A stretch of 64,000 nucleotides of DNA from Phialocephala subalpina (taxonomy: Eukaryota; Ascomycota; Leotiomycetes; Helotiales; Mollisiaceae), in contig FJOG01000016.1 in NCBI GenBank assembly GCA_900073065.1, forward strand, positions 372,001-436,000. Direction: 5' to 3'. This document shows positions 31,621 through 40,966 of the stretch, one piece after another. Within the stretch, counting starts at the first letter, position 1. Each line of letters begins with the position of its first letter. The notes beneath the pieces are model-generated. The model had not been told where the DNA came from. It ran no database searches and worked only from the letters and a program-made list of their open reading frames with translations. The translations under genes were made by a program, and so were the position numbers.

Positions 31621-31991
31621 TATACCAGACCGAAGGAAACCAGACCGAAGGGAATGTGGATGCAGAGATCCACTGGGGGCGATGGCGAAGAGTTGGTGGC
31701 CGCCGTTGGGACAGAACCCTGGCATATCGCTCACCGGTAAATAGTCGGAAGGAAAACTTGCTGTAGGTGATATGTGGCGAAAGATCCGACAGGCCGTCCT
31801 CATGGGATACGACATTTTCTCAACCGTTATCGACAAAGGGGCCACCGATGCCGACAACTTTTCTGAATTTTCGAATTTTTTTGGTGAAACCTGACGAGGG
31901 AATCTGTATGTTAAAGTCTGCGAAATGGTCAGTGCAAAGGAATGGGGGATACGGACCAGACCAGACACAACACACACATCACGCACAGCGC

Positions 31992-32399
31992 TCACTGAGC
32001 ACCGTATCCGTGTGCCCCAGTGCAGCGGCCCAACCTGGCCCCACTGCAGTGAGTGAATGGTCCATCTGCTCCAAAAGTCCCGAGAAAGCTGGGTGGATAG
32101 AATACCCCATCCTGACGAACCAGCTTTCGCCGGCCGTCAGAATCGAATAACTCATACCACACGGCCTTCTCATGTGGCCAGCTTCCCGACGGATCCGCCG
32201 AGTTGCCAGGACCCACTGGGTCGGTCTCCCTGACGTCTACCAGAAGGTAGTCGTCAGGGAGTGGGCTACTTGCCCAGTTCACACTGTGAACACCCCTGAG
32301 ACTTCTCTTCACCTTCAAACACGACTTCCCGGGTTTCAACTTCCTCCGCCGAACCCGTTCCGCCTCCTCTACCCGTCTCGCTTCACGTCTGGCGACCAA
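31992..32399 (-). CDS. Hypothetical basic protein or element fragment (135 aa)
   Basis: The frame starts MVARREARRVEEAERVRRRK and continues KLKPGKSCLKVKRSLRGVHS and WYELFDSDGRRKLVRQDG. It is protein-like but unrecognised, and its C-terminal third becomes Gly/Ala-rich and less convincing. It lies in the repeat-rich part of the window, so it may belong to a decayed element and not to a resident gene. Confidence 0.3.
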   Translation of the reverse strand: MVARREARRVEEAERVRRRKLKPGKSCLKVKRSLRGVHSVNWASSPLPDDYLLVDVRETDPVGPGNSADPSGSWPHEKAVWYELFDSDGRRKLVRQDGVFYPPSFLGTFGADGPFTHCSGARLGRCTGAHGYGAQ

Positions 32400-34132
32400 A
32401 ACGCTTGCAGAGACCCCGAAAGTCTGAGCTTGTGCTTTGCCACTCGCTGCAGCTTCCCTTCCTCTCCTAACCTATACAACCGATTAGTTAGCAATTATAC
32501 TCCTGCAGAAAGACCTCGACTGAGTGGGACAATGACGAAAGGAAAGAAAGGTACAGGTGCAACATGGTATGCCGATGCTGCGTGGCAGCAAGGCCAAGAC
32601 CTTGAGGCATGCCACAGGTAGGACGATGACAAGACTGAAAAAGAGCCAGGTGGGTGGGGACATCAAGAAAGAAAAGCTGGTTGTTGTATGTAGGCGATGG
32701 TGCCAGGATTGATTGAGGCCAGCATCAGCAAACCATTGAAGCTTACCACCTGGAGGAGGACGACGAGACTCAAGGCCACCGACGACGATACCCCGGATGA
32801 TGAAACAACAAAGCCAGCATGATATGCCATACTATCGAAGTTTATGATGGAAACAACCATGAAAGAGAGTAGGAGTATTGACTTGAGTGGTACCAGTGGA
32901 CCCACACCCACCAACAGGCTAGTGCGCATGTGACCAAGCTTACGTCATACTTTTCGCTTGAGTCACGTGCGCCCCTTTTGGTTTAGTTCGAGGAAGGAAG
33001 GAACTGCCTCCTCAACTTCTCCTCAAAAGCAGAAGGAACCCCAACAGTCGCTGACATCAGAGCAGAGAGAAGCAAAAACTCCAATATCTCCTTGTCGTCG
33101 TCCTCGCAATTGTCTCCCTGTCGTCGTCGCCTCCCAGACACTAACCCAACTGCTGGAGGTGCGAATAGTTACACTGTAACTTCAAAACGATGATGCCTCA
33201 AAGAGCGACATGCAACAAAACAAAAAACTGAAAATGATTGGTCCGAGAGGAGGAAACGCGCCCCACACACCCTCTCCACGTGCTCCTGCACCGCTAAGAC
33301 ATCGTCAGCAAGGGTCGACGACGAGGTCATGGAACACTTACCTCTAGCTCCTCTAGTCGAAGCCATCTCTCCACTCTCTCTTCACTCGTTCTCGATATCG
33401 TCGTTCGCAGGTAGGTAGCTGGTCAAAAAAAAATTCAACTGAAAGTCGAAGAAAGTCTAAGGCAATCAGCAGAAAAAGTGGGTCCGGCGAAGGAAAAAGA
33501 GGAAAAAAGTCACAAAGTTGAAGCGAGGGCGAGATTATATACTGAGGGGTGCGGGAGCTCCCGAAAAATGGTGGAGATGCTATTCAGAACTCCATCTTGC
33601 CTCTCTGATTGGGCGCAGAAGGGTTCCACAGGAGTTTCCAAGCTGAAATAGGAATAGAGGGGGAGGTCGACGCTAAGAATGGGGCTAAGAGCTCTGGAGG
33701 GCGACGACGAGGTATAGGGGATGGGAGCCAGAGATGTTGAGAGAGGGCTTCAAAAGAAGATAGAGGCATTAGAGAGGTCATATATGTGTATAGAGACCTT
33801 GAGCACTTCGCAGGAGGGCATATGAAAAGATGTGAATTTTGCACTTTTTAGCAGCTTTTGAGGCCGTGAAATGGCCTTTGGAGTCGCAGAAGCACCGCAA
33901 TTGGGAGTGTACTGTATTGGTACTTGGGACAGATGAGTATATAAACCCCAAGGATTGTTTTGGCGCTGGGTATAGCCCGTGAGGGGGTGTGGTTGTGATG
34001 TTGAGATCTGGGGTGCCGCGCAAGCTCATCGCAGCGTGCTGTGAATCTTGAGTTTCGAGCAAGAGTATCACTTTGGATCATCATAAGAAGTTTCATGGAG
34101 GTCACCGAAAGAAGTTTCTACTTGCAGATAAG
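32400..34132. other. Repeat-rich accessory stretch without a firm gene
   Basis: The minus-strand ATG at 33366 (MASTRGARG) is followed by a good donor (GTAAGT) and an acceptor (GTCTTAG) 48 bases later. This would splice to AVQEHVERVCGARFLLSD and end near 33169. A further open stretch on the same strand (DDDKEILEFLLLSALMSATV) lies at about 33000-33140. These may be exons of one unrecognised gene, but neither start nor end is secure. Confidence 0.3.
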
Positions 34133-34699
34133 CTACCGAGTGTGTTGTCGCGGGGATGTTGTTGATTTCCCTTCCTGGCAGGTTCCTCCAGGCCTCCTTC
34201 CGGTTGCGAAACTCCATCCAAACAGGATTTTTGGGCACAATACGCATACTTGATCACCAATAACCATTTGAGTCACCTTTACGAGACGAAAAAAGATGTG
34301 GCTGTTGGAAAATACCTTGAATTCTCCTACAGAGGCACATCCGCCGCGACACCTGCCATCAACACCTCGAAGATCAACATTCCCGACACTTTCAACACAC
34401 GAATAGGCATCAGAGATACACTTATGGTCTTTTAGAGAGGGAACTATGGCGGAATTGCTATTTCGAAGCTCTGCAACGTCCTTGATGGCACATCCGTCTC
34501 GAGACCTGCCCTCACCTCTCAACACATCGAATAGTAAGATTCTCCTACGACCGTACTTCCGCGGCGATAGAAATATATCACGCAGCGTCTGCCAAGCTGG
34601 AATATAGCCCAAATACCGAGTCAGAGCTTCCAAAGCTGCTTCATACCCGTTTTGCTTTTGAGGTACGACTATCAACACCCTCAAAGCATAGACACACAT
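34133..34699 (-). CDS. Hypothetical protein (188 aa), weak
   Basis: A 188-codon frame (MCVYALRVLIVVPQKQNGYE onward), moderately protein-like, with segments such as EAALEALTRYLGYIPAWQTL that could form helices. No domain, signal peptide or splice structure is recognised. The C-terminal half is rich in Gly, Ser and Cys and may be non-coding. Confidence 0.28.
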   Translation of the reverse strand: MCVYALRVLIVVPQKQNGYEAALEALTRYLGYIPAWQTLRDIFLSPRKYGRRRILLFDVLRGEGRSRDGCAIKDVAELRNSNSAIVPSLKDHKCISDAYSCVESVGNVDLRGVDGRCRGGCASVGEFKVFSNSHIFFRLVKVTQMVIGDQVCVLCPKILFGWSFATGRRPGGTCQEGKSTTSPRQHTR

Positions 34700-35476
34700 C
34701 GAAGGTTATTCAAGATATGGAAAATATATACCACAAGAAAGCCATCAACTTTCGGCAATATTGTACCCACACTTACCTTCAAACAATTAATCGCCAGCAG
34801 AACCCTTCTTCGAGCTCGTCCTCCATCACGAAACAATCACCGAGCACGAACCTCTATCACCAGAGCAGGAATGGGTCGAGAAGGGCGAGAAAGACTCGAA
34901 CCACGATATGAAGATTAAACGACGCAGACGCCTGGGCAGATTGTGGGAACGAACAAATGAACGAATATTGTATCAAGGAGAGAAGAGAAAGCGGACGCTC
35001 GGTCGCAACACCCATATGTCAAACTTGGTGAGGGATGAAATGTTGGTGGTATTATTACGTTACCTCTTCTCTCTGTCCTCGAGCACATTCCAGAAGTAAG
35101 CTGCAGTGGTTTCCCAGGGGTATATCATTGCACAGCATGCCTGTGAGAATGACAGCCCCTTTTGGTATCTTTGGTAAAAGTACCACGTCCTTCGGAGAAA
35201 TTGATATCTCTTGGTATTGAAGTTTGAGAATGTACATTTATCAGCCAGTTGCATACTCTGAACCTGATATTCAACCATTGTTGCCAAAGAGGATACAGAT
35301 ATTCCCTTATGAACCGATGCTACCAAGCTCACTGGTGCCCACGAACTGGCAATCTCACCCGCAAAACAAGACTCTGCAGAGTCCAGACTGAATACACGAT
35401 CAAGCATTCCTCTTGTATCCTACTCTCCACCTTATATCGTACTCAGTCCCGTCGAGCAAAGTTCTGTCCTGACCTC
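34700..35476. other. No recognisable feature
   Basis: Only short open frames on both strands. Nothing supports a gene. Confidence 0.35.
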
Positions 35477-35886
35477 CTAATCGTCGTCGTCACCATTGCT
35501 CTTCTTCCAATTCTCCTTGACGTTTTGGTAATCAATCCATTCTTGCAACTTCCTTGCGTCCTCGTCCAGCTGCTCCTTGTTAACAGTCTCTGGATGACTG
35601 GTTGAACTTCTCGAAGATAGCATCATGCTGTGACATCGAGGACTGCCAGTGATCCCACGTATTCTCTCCCTCTGGGTCCAGAGCGCCTCTCCATCTTCCT
35701 TCCACCTGCAATCTACCCGTGTCAGTAAGCCTAGTGGCCATTGAAGAGTGGTTCGGAATACCCTATATGTAGTGGGACCTTTGGTCGTATAGAGAGGATC
35801 CTGAGAATCGCTCACCATTCACTCCAGCATCCCAGTTCAGCTTTCAGCTCGCCATTCTCCTGATACAAAGCACGTCGTTCTCGAGT
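35477..35886 (-). pseudogene. Gene fragment with conserved-looking C-terminus and a truncated 5' end
   Basis: The minus strand reads RERRALYQENGELKAELGCW, then a donor GTGAGC and an acceptor GATTGCAG about 110 bases on. It then continues WKEDGEALWTQRE and later ETVNKEQLDEDARKLQEWID with an acidic end (SNGDDDD). Between WTQRE and ETVNK a second frame looks more protein-like (NTWDHWQSSMSQHDAIFEKF) than the open one, as if two compensating indels had occurred. The upstream exon starts just after an in-frame stop with no start codon or acceptor, so the gene looks truncated. The family is not recognised. Confidence 0.35.
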
Positions 35887-35911
35887 CAGGTATTATAACA
35901 TCCAGAGATTA

Positions 35912-36340
35912 TTAGGTATGGTGAATCCGAGGAAGGCAGGCCATGCAGTTCTCCATAGTCTGAGGGACCGACTTTGTCGAACGAGCCGGCAGACTACGTG
36001 CGCGCGCCACGGTTTTGCCATTGCTCTTCAACTTGTGGGGCTTCGCCGTATTCGTAGAGGAGATGTTTTCGATGATTGGTTGCACTGGTGAACAGTGCGT
36101 GAGAATGAGGATTTGAAGGTTTGTGGCCGCGTTCTGTTCGACTTCCGAGAGCAGGCAGGTGTTGACCGTCCGTTGAACAGGAAGCCACGACCATGAAAGC
36201 CCAATAGTGAATAAGCACAGATAGGCAAGAACGTATAGCACCGCACCCATTATTCGATTAATGACGAAAACCATGGAACTGATGTCCACCGGCTCTTGGT
36301 TGCTTAACAGTTCTCTTATCAAGGAGAACGTAGGCATCAA
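35912..36340 (-). CDS. Possible small membrane protein (up to 142 aa)
   Basis: The frame contains one strong hydrophobic segment (MGAVLYVLAYLCLFTIGLSW) preceded by a short N-terminus, and a polar C-terminal part with a basic stretch (KPHKLKSNGKTVARARS). Translation could start at the first Met or at the Met of MGAVLY. No family is recognised. The plus strand has a competing frame of the same length (36261-36683), so the evidence is weak. Confidence 0.3.
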   Translation of the reverse strand: MMPTFSLIRELLSNQEPVDISSMVFVINRIMGAVLYVLAYLCLFTIGLSWSWLPVQRTVNTCLLSEVEQNAATNLQILILTHCSPVQPIIENISSTNTAKPHKLKSNGKTVARARSLPARSTKSVPQTMENCMACLPRIHHT

Positions 36341-37220
36341 TCGCGGTTTGCCAAAGCACGGATTGCACGAACATGGTGAGTTAAAAGGATCAAATATTAA
36401 GAAATCAAAGAATCTAGCAGTAGACGTAGACGAATGCCAAGAAACAATTCAAACAATGCCGTCCGCTGCAGTTCCCGAAAAGATTCGAAGTGAAATATTT
36501 TTCCCCACCACCCCCACACTTTTGCGGCTCGTCCTCGCTTTCCCCCAAACCCTAGCGGTAACGCTTGAAAGTGGTATAGATTTAAATAAGCCAATTTTTC
36601 TCGACAAGGCACACAGTGTGCTACCTACCTGGTGGTTCAGCATAAGTTGCATGCCTTGGAGAAACCTAGTGAAGGAAGACTAAAACGCCTGGCCCGATCG
36701 AGCAGTCGACTGCACACGCCATTTTCGGAGGACACCTCCTCACAAGGACGACAAAAAAATCTCAATCGACATTGAGAGATTTTCAAGAGCCTTCGGGATA
36801 TTGTTTTTGCTGTTTTGTTATGCTTGACTTTATTTCTTTACATTGCCGAGGGTTTTTAGCTGCAGACGCGCCACTCTGATCGGAAATACTTCGATCACAA
36901 CGACATCGGAAATTTTCCTTTTTAGGGAAGTTTTTCAGTAAGTAATCGCCGACCGAAGTTTTGGGGTCTTTTTTCCACATTTGTAGAGTCTTTTTCGGTC
37001 TCTTTTGGGGATTTTCAAAGGACTTTTTCGTTGTCGTGCTTTGGCGAGACCTCGCTTAGGAAAGGAGTAAACGAGAGCGAACTTTTGCTGGCATCACTTT
37101 TATGAGAAGATAAAATTTACAGAAAGGTATGGCTGATACATTGCTGGATCCATCTTACAGCACATAAACTACCAAACAGTTTCAAACTTTCGAATAAATA
37201 CGCGTTCAAAAATTCCAAAA
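36341..37220. other. Intergenic region, nothing recognised
   Basis: No credible gene is seen. T-rich stretches occur at about 36930-37030. The part nearest 37220 is the 3' flank of the flavoprotein gene. Confidence 0.35.
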
Positions 37221-38681
37221 TCACACCTTCTTCGCGATCGCAAGACCCGCGTCCCTTCCGAAAGACATCGACCTCAAGCAAGAAGTAGCAGGTGGATACT
37301 CATTATAAAATAACCCCGTCAATTCTCCCGCAGCATACAGACCTGGAATTGGAACATCATGCGTACTCAACACCTGAGAATCCAAATTGACCTTTAATCC
37401 ACCATAAGTGAACGTTAAATGAGAAGTCATCGGCACGCCGTAATACGGAGGCTTATCAATCGGGTTGGCCCAATTGGTCTTGTTCGGGCTCAATCCACTG
37501 GTTGCCTTGCCGTCGAGAGCCATGAGATTGAACTCCTTGTGATTGCAGGCTTTGTTGAACTCAGAAACTGTCATCATGAGCTTGGCGGGGTCGAGACCGA
37601 GCTTCTCGGCAAGTTCGGGGATCGATTGAGCTTCGATGGGGTCTTTGTCCGAGGTGTCGTAGACCCAGCCTGGTCGGAAGCGATTCATGATCGTGGAGTC
37701 GGTGACGAAGTATGCTTCTTGGTTCTGGTCGCGCCATGTCTCGAGAGCGATCATTTCGAATGTGGCGAAGAGGTGTCGCTTGCCTTCGTCGTAGAATCGT
37801 TTGCAGTCTCTGTTGACAACGATACCGTAGTTGTGGCCCCAGACGACAGCATCGGGCTTGGTGGCCCTGGTATCGACGAGCTCGCAGTGCATACCGTCGA
37901 AGCTACCTGCAGTACCGGCACCAACTTCTAAAGCCATGTTGATCCCGGCACCAGTGTTGTATTTGAGTCCCGGTGCGATGAGTGGGAGATTGTGCGTATT
38001 GTTGCCCACGTACTTAGCAAGCATCTCGCGGTTGCCTTCAAAGCCACCGCACGCCAGCATGATGTACTTTCCGGCAATTTCGTAGAGAAGCCCATCTGAT
38101 TTCCTGACCTTGACGCCAGTGACTTCGCCTCGCTCTGAGGTGAGGAGCTTCAAGCCAGCAGTTTCCCACAGGATATCCAAATTGTCGAATTTGGACATAT
38201 GCTGGAAGAGATTCTCGATTATAGCATTTCCACCACCCTCAGGAAAGACGAAATGCTGATCAGTCTTGAACTCCAACAGCACATTCTTCTCATCGTGATG
38301 ATTGAGCTGAACTCCGTGATCAAGTAGATATTGGGCAAGACCGGGAACGAGTTCCTCCAGCTTCTTGCAATAATCTTCATCTGCAAGCCCTTTGCTGACT
38401 TGTTTCATCTCCTTGATCCAGTCCGAATCGAATTTGTTGTTCTTGTCGAGTCGCAGGTACGCCATTGTCCAACGTGAGGCGCCACATCGTTCGCCCTCCT
38501 TGCCTGCCTCGATGATGGCAACGCGTCTTTGCTTGCCGTCTTTCTTGCTTTGCTCGAGGAAGTTCAGGGCTGTCATGCTTCCGGCGAAACCGGAACCTAC
38601 GACCACAAGGTCATATTGAGGCGTGTTGATGGGTGTGGTGATTGAGCCCATAATTGCGGCTGTATTGTCTTCTTCTTTCAA
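37221..38681 (-). CDS. FAD-dependent oxidoreductase of the fumarate reductase/tricarballylate dehydrogenase (TcuA) type (486 aa)
   Basis: A single exon of 486 codons. The N-terminal Rossmann motif is VVVGSGFAGSMTALNFLE (GxGxxG, about residues 26-43), followed by an Arg/Ser-rich FAD loop (ERCGASRWTM). Other FAD_binding_2 motifs are YIMLACGGFEGNREML and, at the end, GLYAAGELTGLFYNEYPPAT with SMSFGRDAG. This is the architecture of soluble fumarate reductase or succinate dehydrogenase-like flavoproteins. In fungi this group is often named after TcuA or CobZ. The true substrate cannot be told from the sequence, and no TcuB-type partner lies next to it. A second in-frame ATG (38651, MGSITT) is an equally good start. 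There is no signal peptide. Confidence 0.75.
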   Translation of the reverse strand: MKEEDNTAAIMGSITTPINTPQYDLVVVGSGFAGSMTALNFLEQSKKDGKQRRVAIIEAGKEGERCGASRWTMAYLRLDKNNKFDSDWIKEMKQVSKGLADEDYCKKLEELVPGLAQYLLDHGVQLNHHDEKNVLLEFKTDQHFVFPEGGGNAIIENLFQHMSKFDNLDILWETAGLKLLTSERGEVTGVKVRKSDGLLYEIAGKYIMLACGGFEGNREMLAKYVGNNTHNLPLIAPGLKYNTGAGINMALEVGAGTAGSFDGMHCELVDTRATKPDAVVWGHNYGIVVNRDCKRFYDEGKRHLFATFEMIALETWRDQNQEAYFVTDSTIMNRFRPGWVYDTSDKDPIEAQSIPELAEKLGLDPAKLMMTVSEFNKACNHKEFNLMALDGKATSGLSPNKTNWANPIDKPPYYGVPMTSHLTFTYGGLKVNLDSQVLSTHDVPIPGLYAAGELTGLFYNEYPPATSCLRSMSFGRDAGLAIAKKV

Positions 38682-39565
38682 GATAAATATGCAAGCATGT
38701 GAGGATGAATCTTAGTAAAAGAATTTGTCCTAAGGTCCAGTACAGATATGCTCTTTGGGCAAGGAGGAGGACGACATCAGGGTTTTGATGTCAGCACCTG
38801 GTATTGGAGCTGTTCTCCAACCGTCCTTGGGGATATGCAAAACCCCTCCCTTGGGTGCGGGGTCTCCGCGACTCCCTAGACTCCACTCGTCCATAGTCAA
38901 AATCCATGGGGAACCTATGCTAAAGATCTTGCCATAGATGTATCTAGCTTCTAAGCCGCGTGGTGATGCTTGCCAATAATCACAGATACCCCGCAGCTGA
39001 CGGGGATATGCAGCACGAATGCTGGTAAAGTCTACCAGCCAATAATGAATCAACGACAAAGAAGGGATTGCGACAGAAATAGCACAGCATTTGACAGCCG
39101 TACCGATCTTGACAAAATTCAGCTTGAGAGGGCAATTGGCTAATGCAATATAACATCAGATACCTGCTATCACTTGGTAGCTAACGCAGGGAGTAGGAAT
39201 CCTCGCCAGACAACCCAAAGGTCCAGAGCTTTTTAGACAGCCAGCCTCTTGTGTAACCACGAACTTCAACGTGGCTCGGAGTAAAATGCAGTTGGCTAGG
39301 AGAGACTTCCAATGGCTGGTTGCATGAGGGGCAAATTGTGGGGTAGAGAAAGCTAAAATTCAATCACATGACAGCGATCTTGGTTGGCTCCATTGTCTTT
39401 CACTAGCTGGGAGATTGTACCTGAAAAAATGCCCTATAACCCGATAGACTTTTGATTTTATGACTGCTAACCGCCCGACCTATGATACAGCTGTCTGAAC
39501 TTTTTACACGGCTTCCTTGACTTTCGTAAATTCCCTGGAGGAATGGGTCAATGGACGTCCTCTAT
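38682..39565. other. Intergenic region with a short minus-strand open frame
   Basis: A 109-codon frame at 38730-39059 (minus, MSLIHYWLVDFTSIRAAYPR onward) contains protein-like stretches but no domain. It may be a short hypothetical gene or the 5' leader region of the flavoprotein gene. Nothing else is seen. Confidence 0.3.
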
Positions 39566-40710
39566 CTACGAAAAAGGTGGCAGCCAGAAAGGATATCCTC
39601 CATTTTTGATTCGGAAAACACTGAGGAGGAAGCTGTACATCACGAAGATAACACCTCCCCAGATGAGGACAGCAACTTGCTGTGTCTTTGGGTCCGAGAT
39701 TCTTGGCACTTTGAGAGCCAATGAAATGGTCGCGAAAGAGAGAAGACCGTCTGTTCAATATTAGCAGCCTACCCATAAGCACGCTTCAATTGACTTACAC
39801 ATCGCCGCAACAATCTGCGTCTCAAGGCCGAACTGGTTGGAAAAGCCTCCGGCAAAATAGCTGACACCACCTTTTCCGTCACCTGCAACGTAGGGTACTT
39901 TTCGGATGTGGTTGAACATATGGCCACTGGTGAAAAGGAGAATAGAGATCAAGCTGATTGCTGCCCACAAGTTGCGGTTCTGGATAATGGGGAGGAGGTA
40001 TGGCCAAGCAACACTGATGAATGTCACGGTTCCTAGGAGAGTTGTGGTAACAGCTATGATTCGCATCCAATTAATAGGTCGGTGGACCTCAGGGTGTGGT
40101 CCGTCTGGAAGGTGTCGGGCGATCCAGCCATGTATCTGCTCTGCAGGTGGGGCACTGACAATTGTCAGCTATGTCTGCTATTGTTTAGCATATTGCAAAG
40201 GGAGCTTACCCGCTCGTGAAGTCGTATCTAAGAGGGGCAGTGTCTGCAGAAGCGTGAGGGCCGTGGGTGGGTCGGAAAAGGAGGAGCACCGGAGCTGTTT
40301 GAAGGCCAAGCTGGAGGTACACATTAGAACAATCTCTACGTATCAAGATGTATCTTGCTTACAGATTGGAAAGTCATCTTTCCTTCACTGAAGTCTAATG
40401 TCCCATAAATCAAGCGTGATTCACCCTTCTTGTCCCCCTTCGTCCAACTCTTTGAGACAAGGTCCCATTCCGGCTGGAACTCGCGGCACAATTGACACCC
40501 AAATCTACTCTCCAAAGCAGTCAAGAGGACGGCGACAGAGTAGTCCCTCGGCGCAGATGTCAACTGCCCGTAGATGGTGTCGTCGAGCTTTAGGGGAGTC
40601 GATGAGAGAGCTTTTGTGTGGAATTGCTGGAACTTGTCTGCCGCAGGTTTCTTGGCTGCAAGTGCAGCGAAGGGCAGTAAAGAGACGACCAATCCCTTGA
40701 GGAAATGCAT
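39566..40710 (-). CDS. OST3: Oligosaccharyltransferase gamma subunit, OST3/OST6 family (329 aa)
   Basis: Four exons, 40710-40363, 40310-40210, 40154-39799 and 39750-39566. Introns have GTAAGC, GTAAGC and GTAAGT donors, and every junction keeps the frame. A signal peptide (about residues 1-19, LKGLVVSLLPFAALAAK) precedes a thioredoxin-like lumenal domain with a CxxC motif at C72-C75 (GCQLCREFQP). Four transmembrane segments follow, including MRIIAVTTTLLGTVTFISV and LWAAISLISILLFTSGHMF, and the conserved GHMFNHIRKVPY loop. The protein ends in a short cytosolic tail (FWLPPFS). OST3/OST6 is an oxidoreductase subunit of the ER N-glycosylation complex that holds acceptor proteins by mixed disulfides. 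Length and topology fit the family well. Confidence 0.93.
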
Positions 40711-40966
40711 CTTGAAAGAAAGATAATGTGAAGCAAGTTTATGCCGACAGCTTCACAAAGGTCGAAGCTGACTTGAGAAGTGGTACGCAGCTTCAAACTG
40801 TCCTTACGAAAGCTCCGCTGACTAAGCTATTGCCTTGGCGCCTGATCGTGCCTGGGTCCAAGCTCCTTCTGGTAGGTTGTTTATCAACAGACGGACTCGT
40901 CGCGCCTTCCCCACCGAAACCTGAACACTTTGCTTCATTACTGGCAGCTCCCTACAGAATATTGCA
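40711..40966. promoter_or_regulatory. Shared 256-bp divergent promoter region
   Basis: The OST3/OST6 gene starts leftward at 40710 and the coiled-coil gene starts rightward at 40967. Both promoters must lie in or overlap these 256 bases. No specific operator motif was identified. Confidence 0.55.

Noticed and set aside
31282..31995. 237-codon minus-strand frame
   Set aside because: It crosses the 230-base repeats and the 10-bp minisatellite, so its length is a by-product of repeats.
37221..40710. A tricarballylate/citrate utilisation (TcuA-TcuB) cluster formed by the flavoprotein and its membrane-protein neighbour
   Set aside because: The membrane protein next to it is clearly OST3/OST6, not TcuB, so no cluster is supported.
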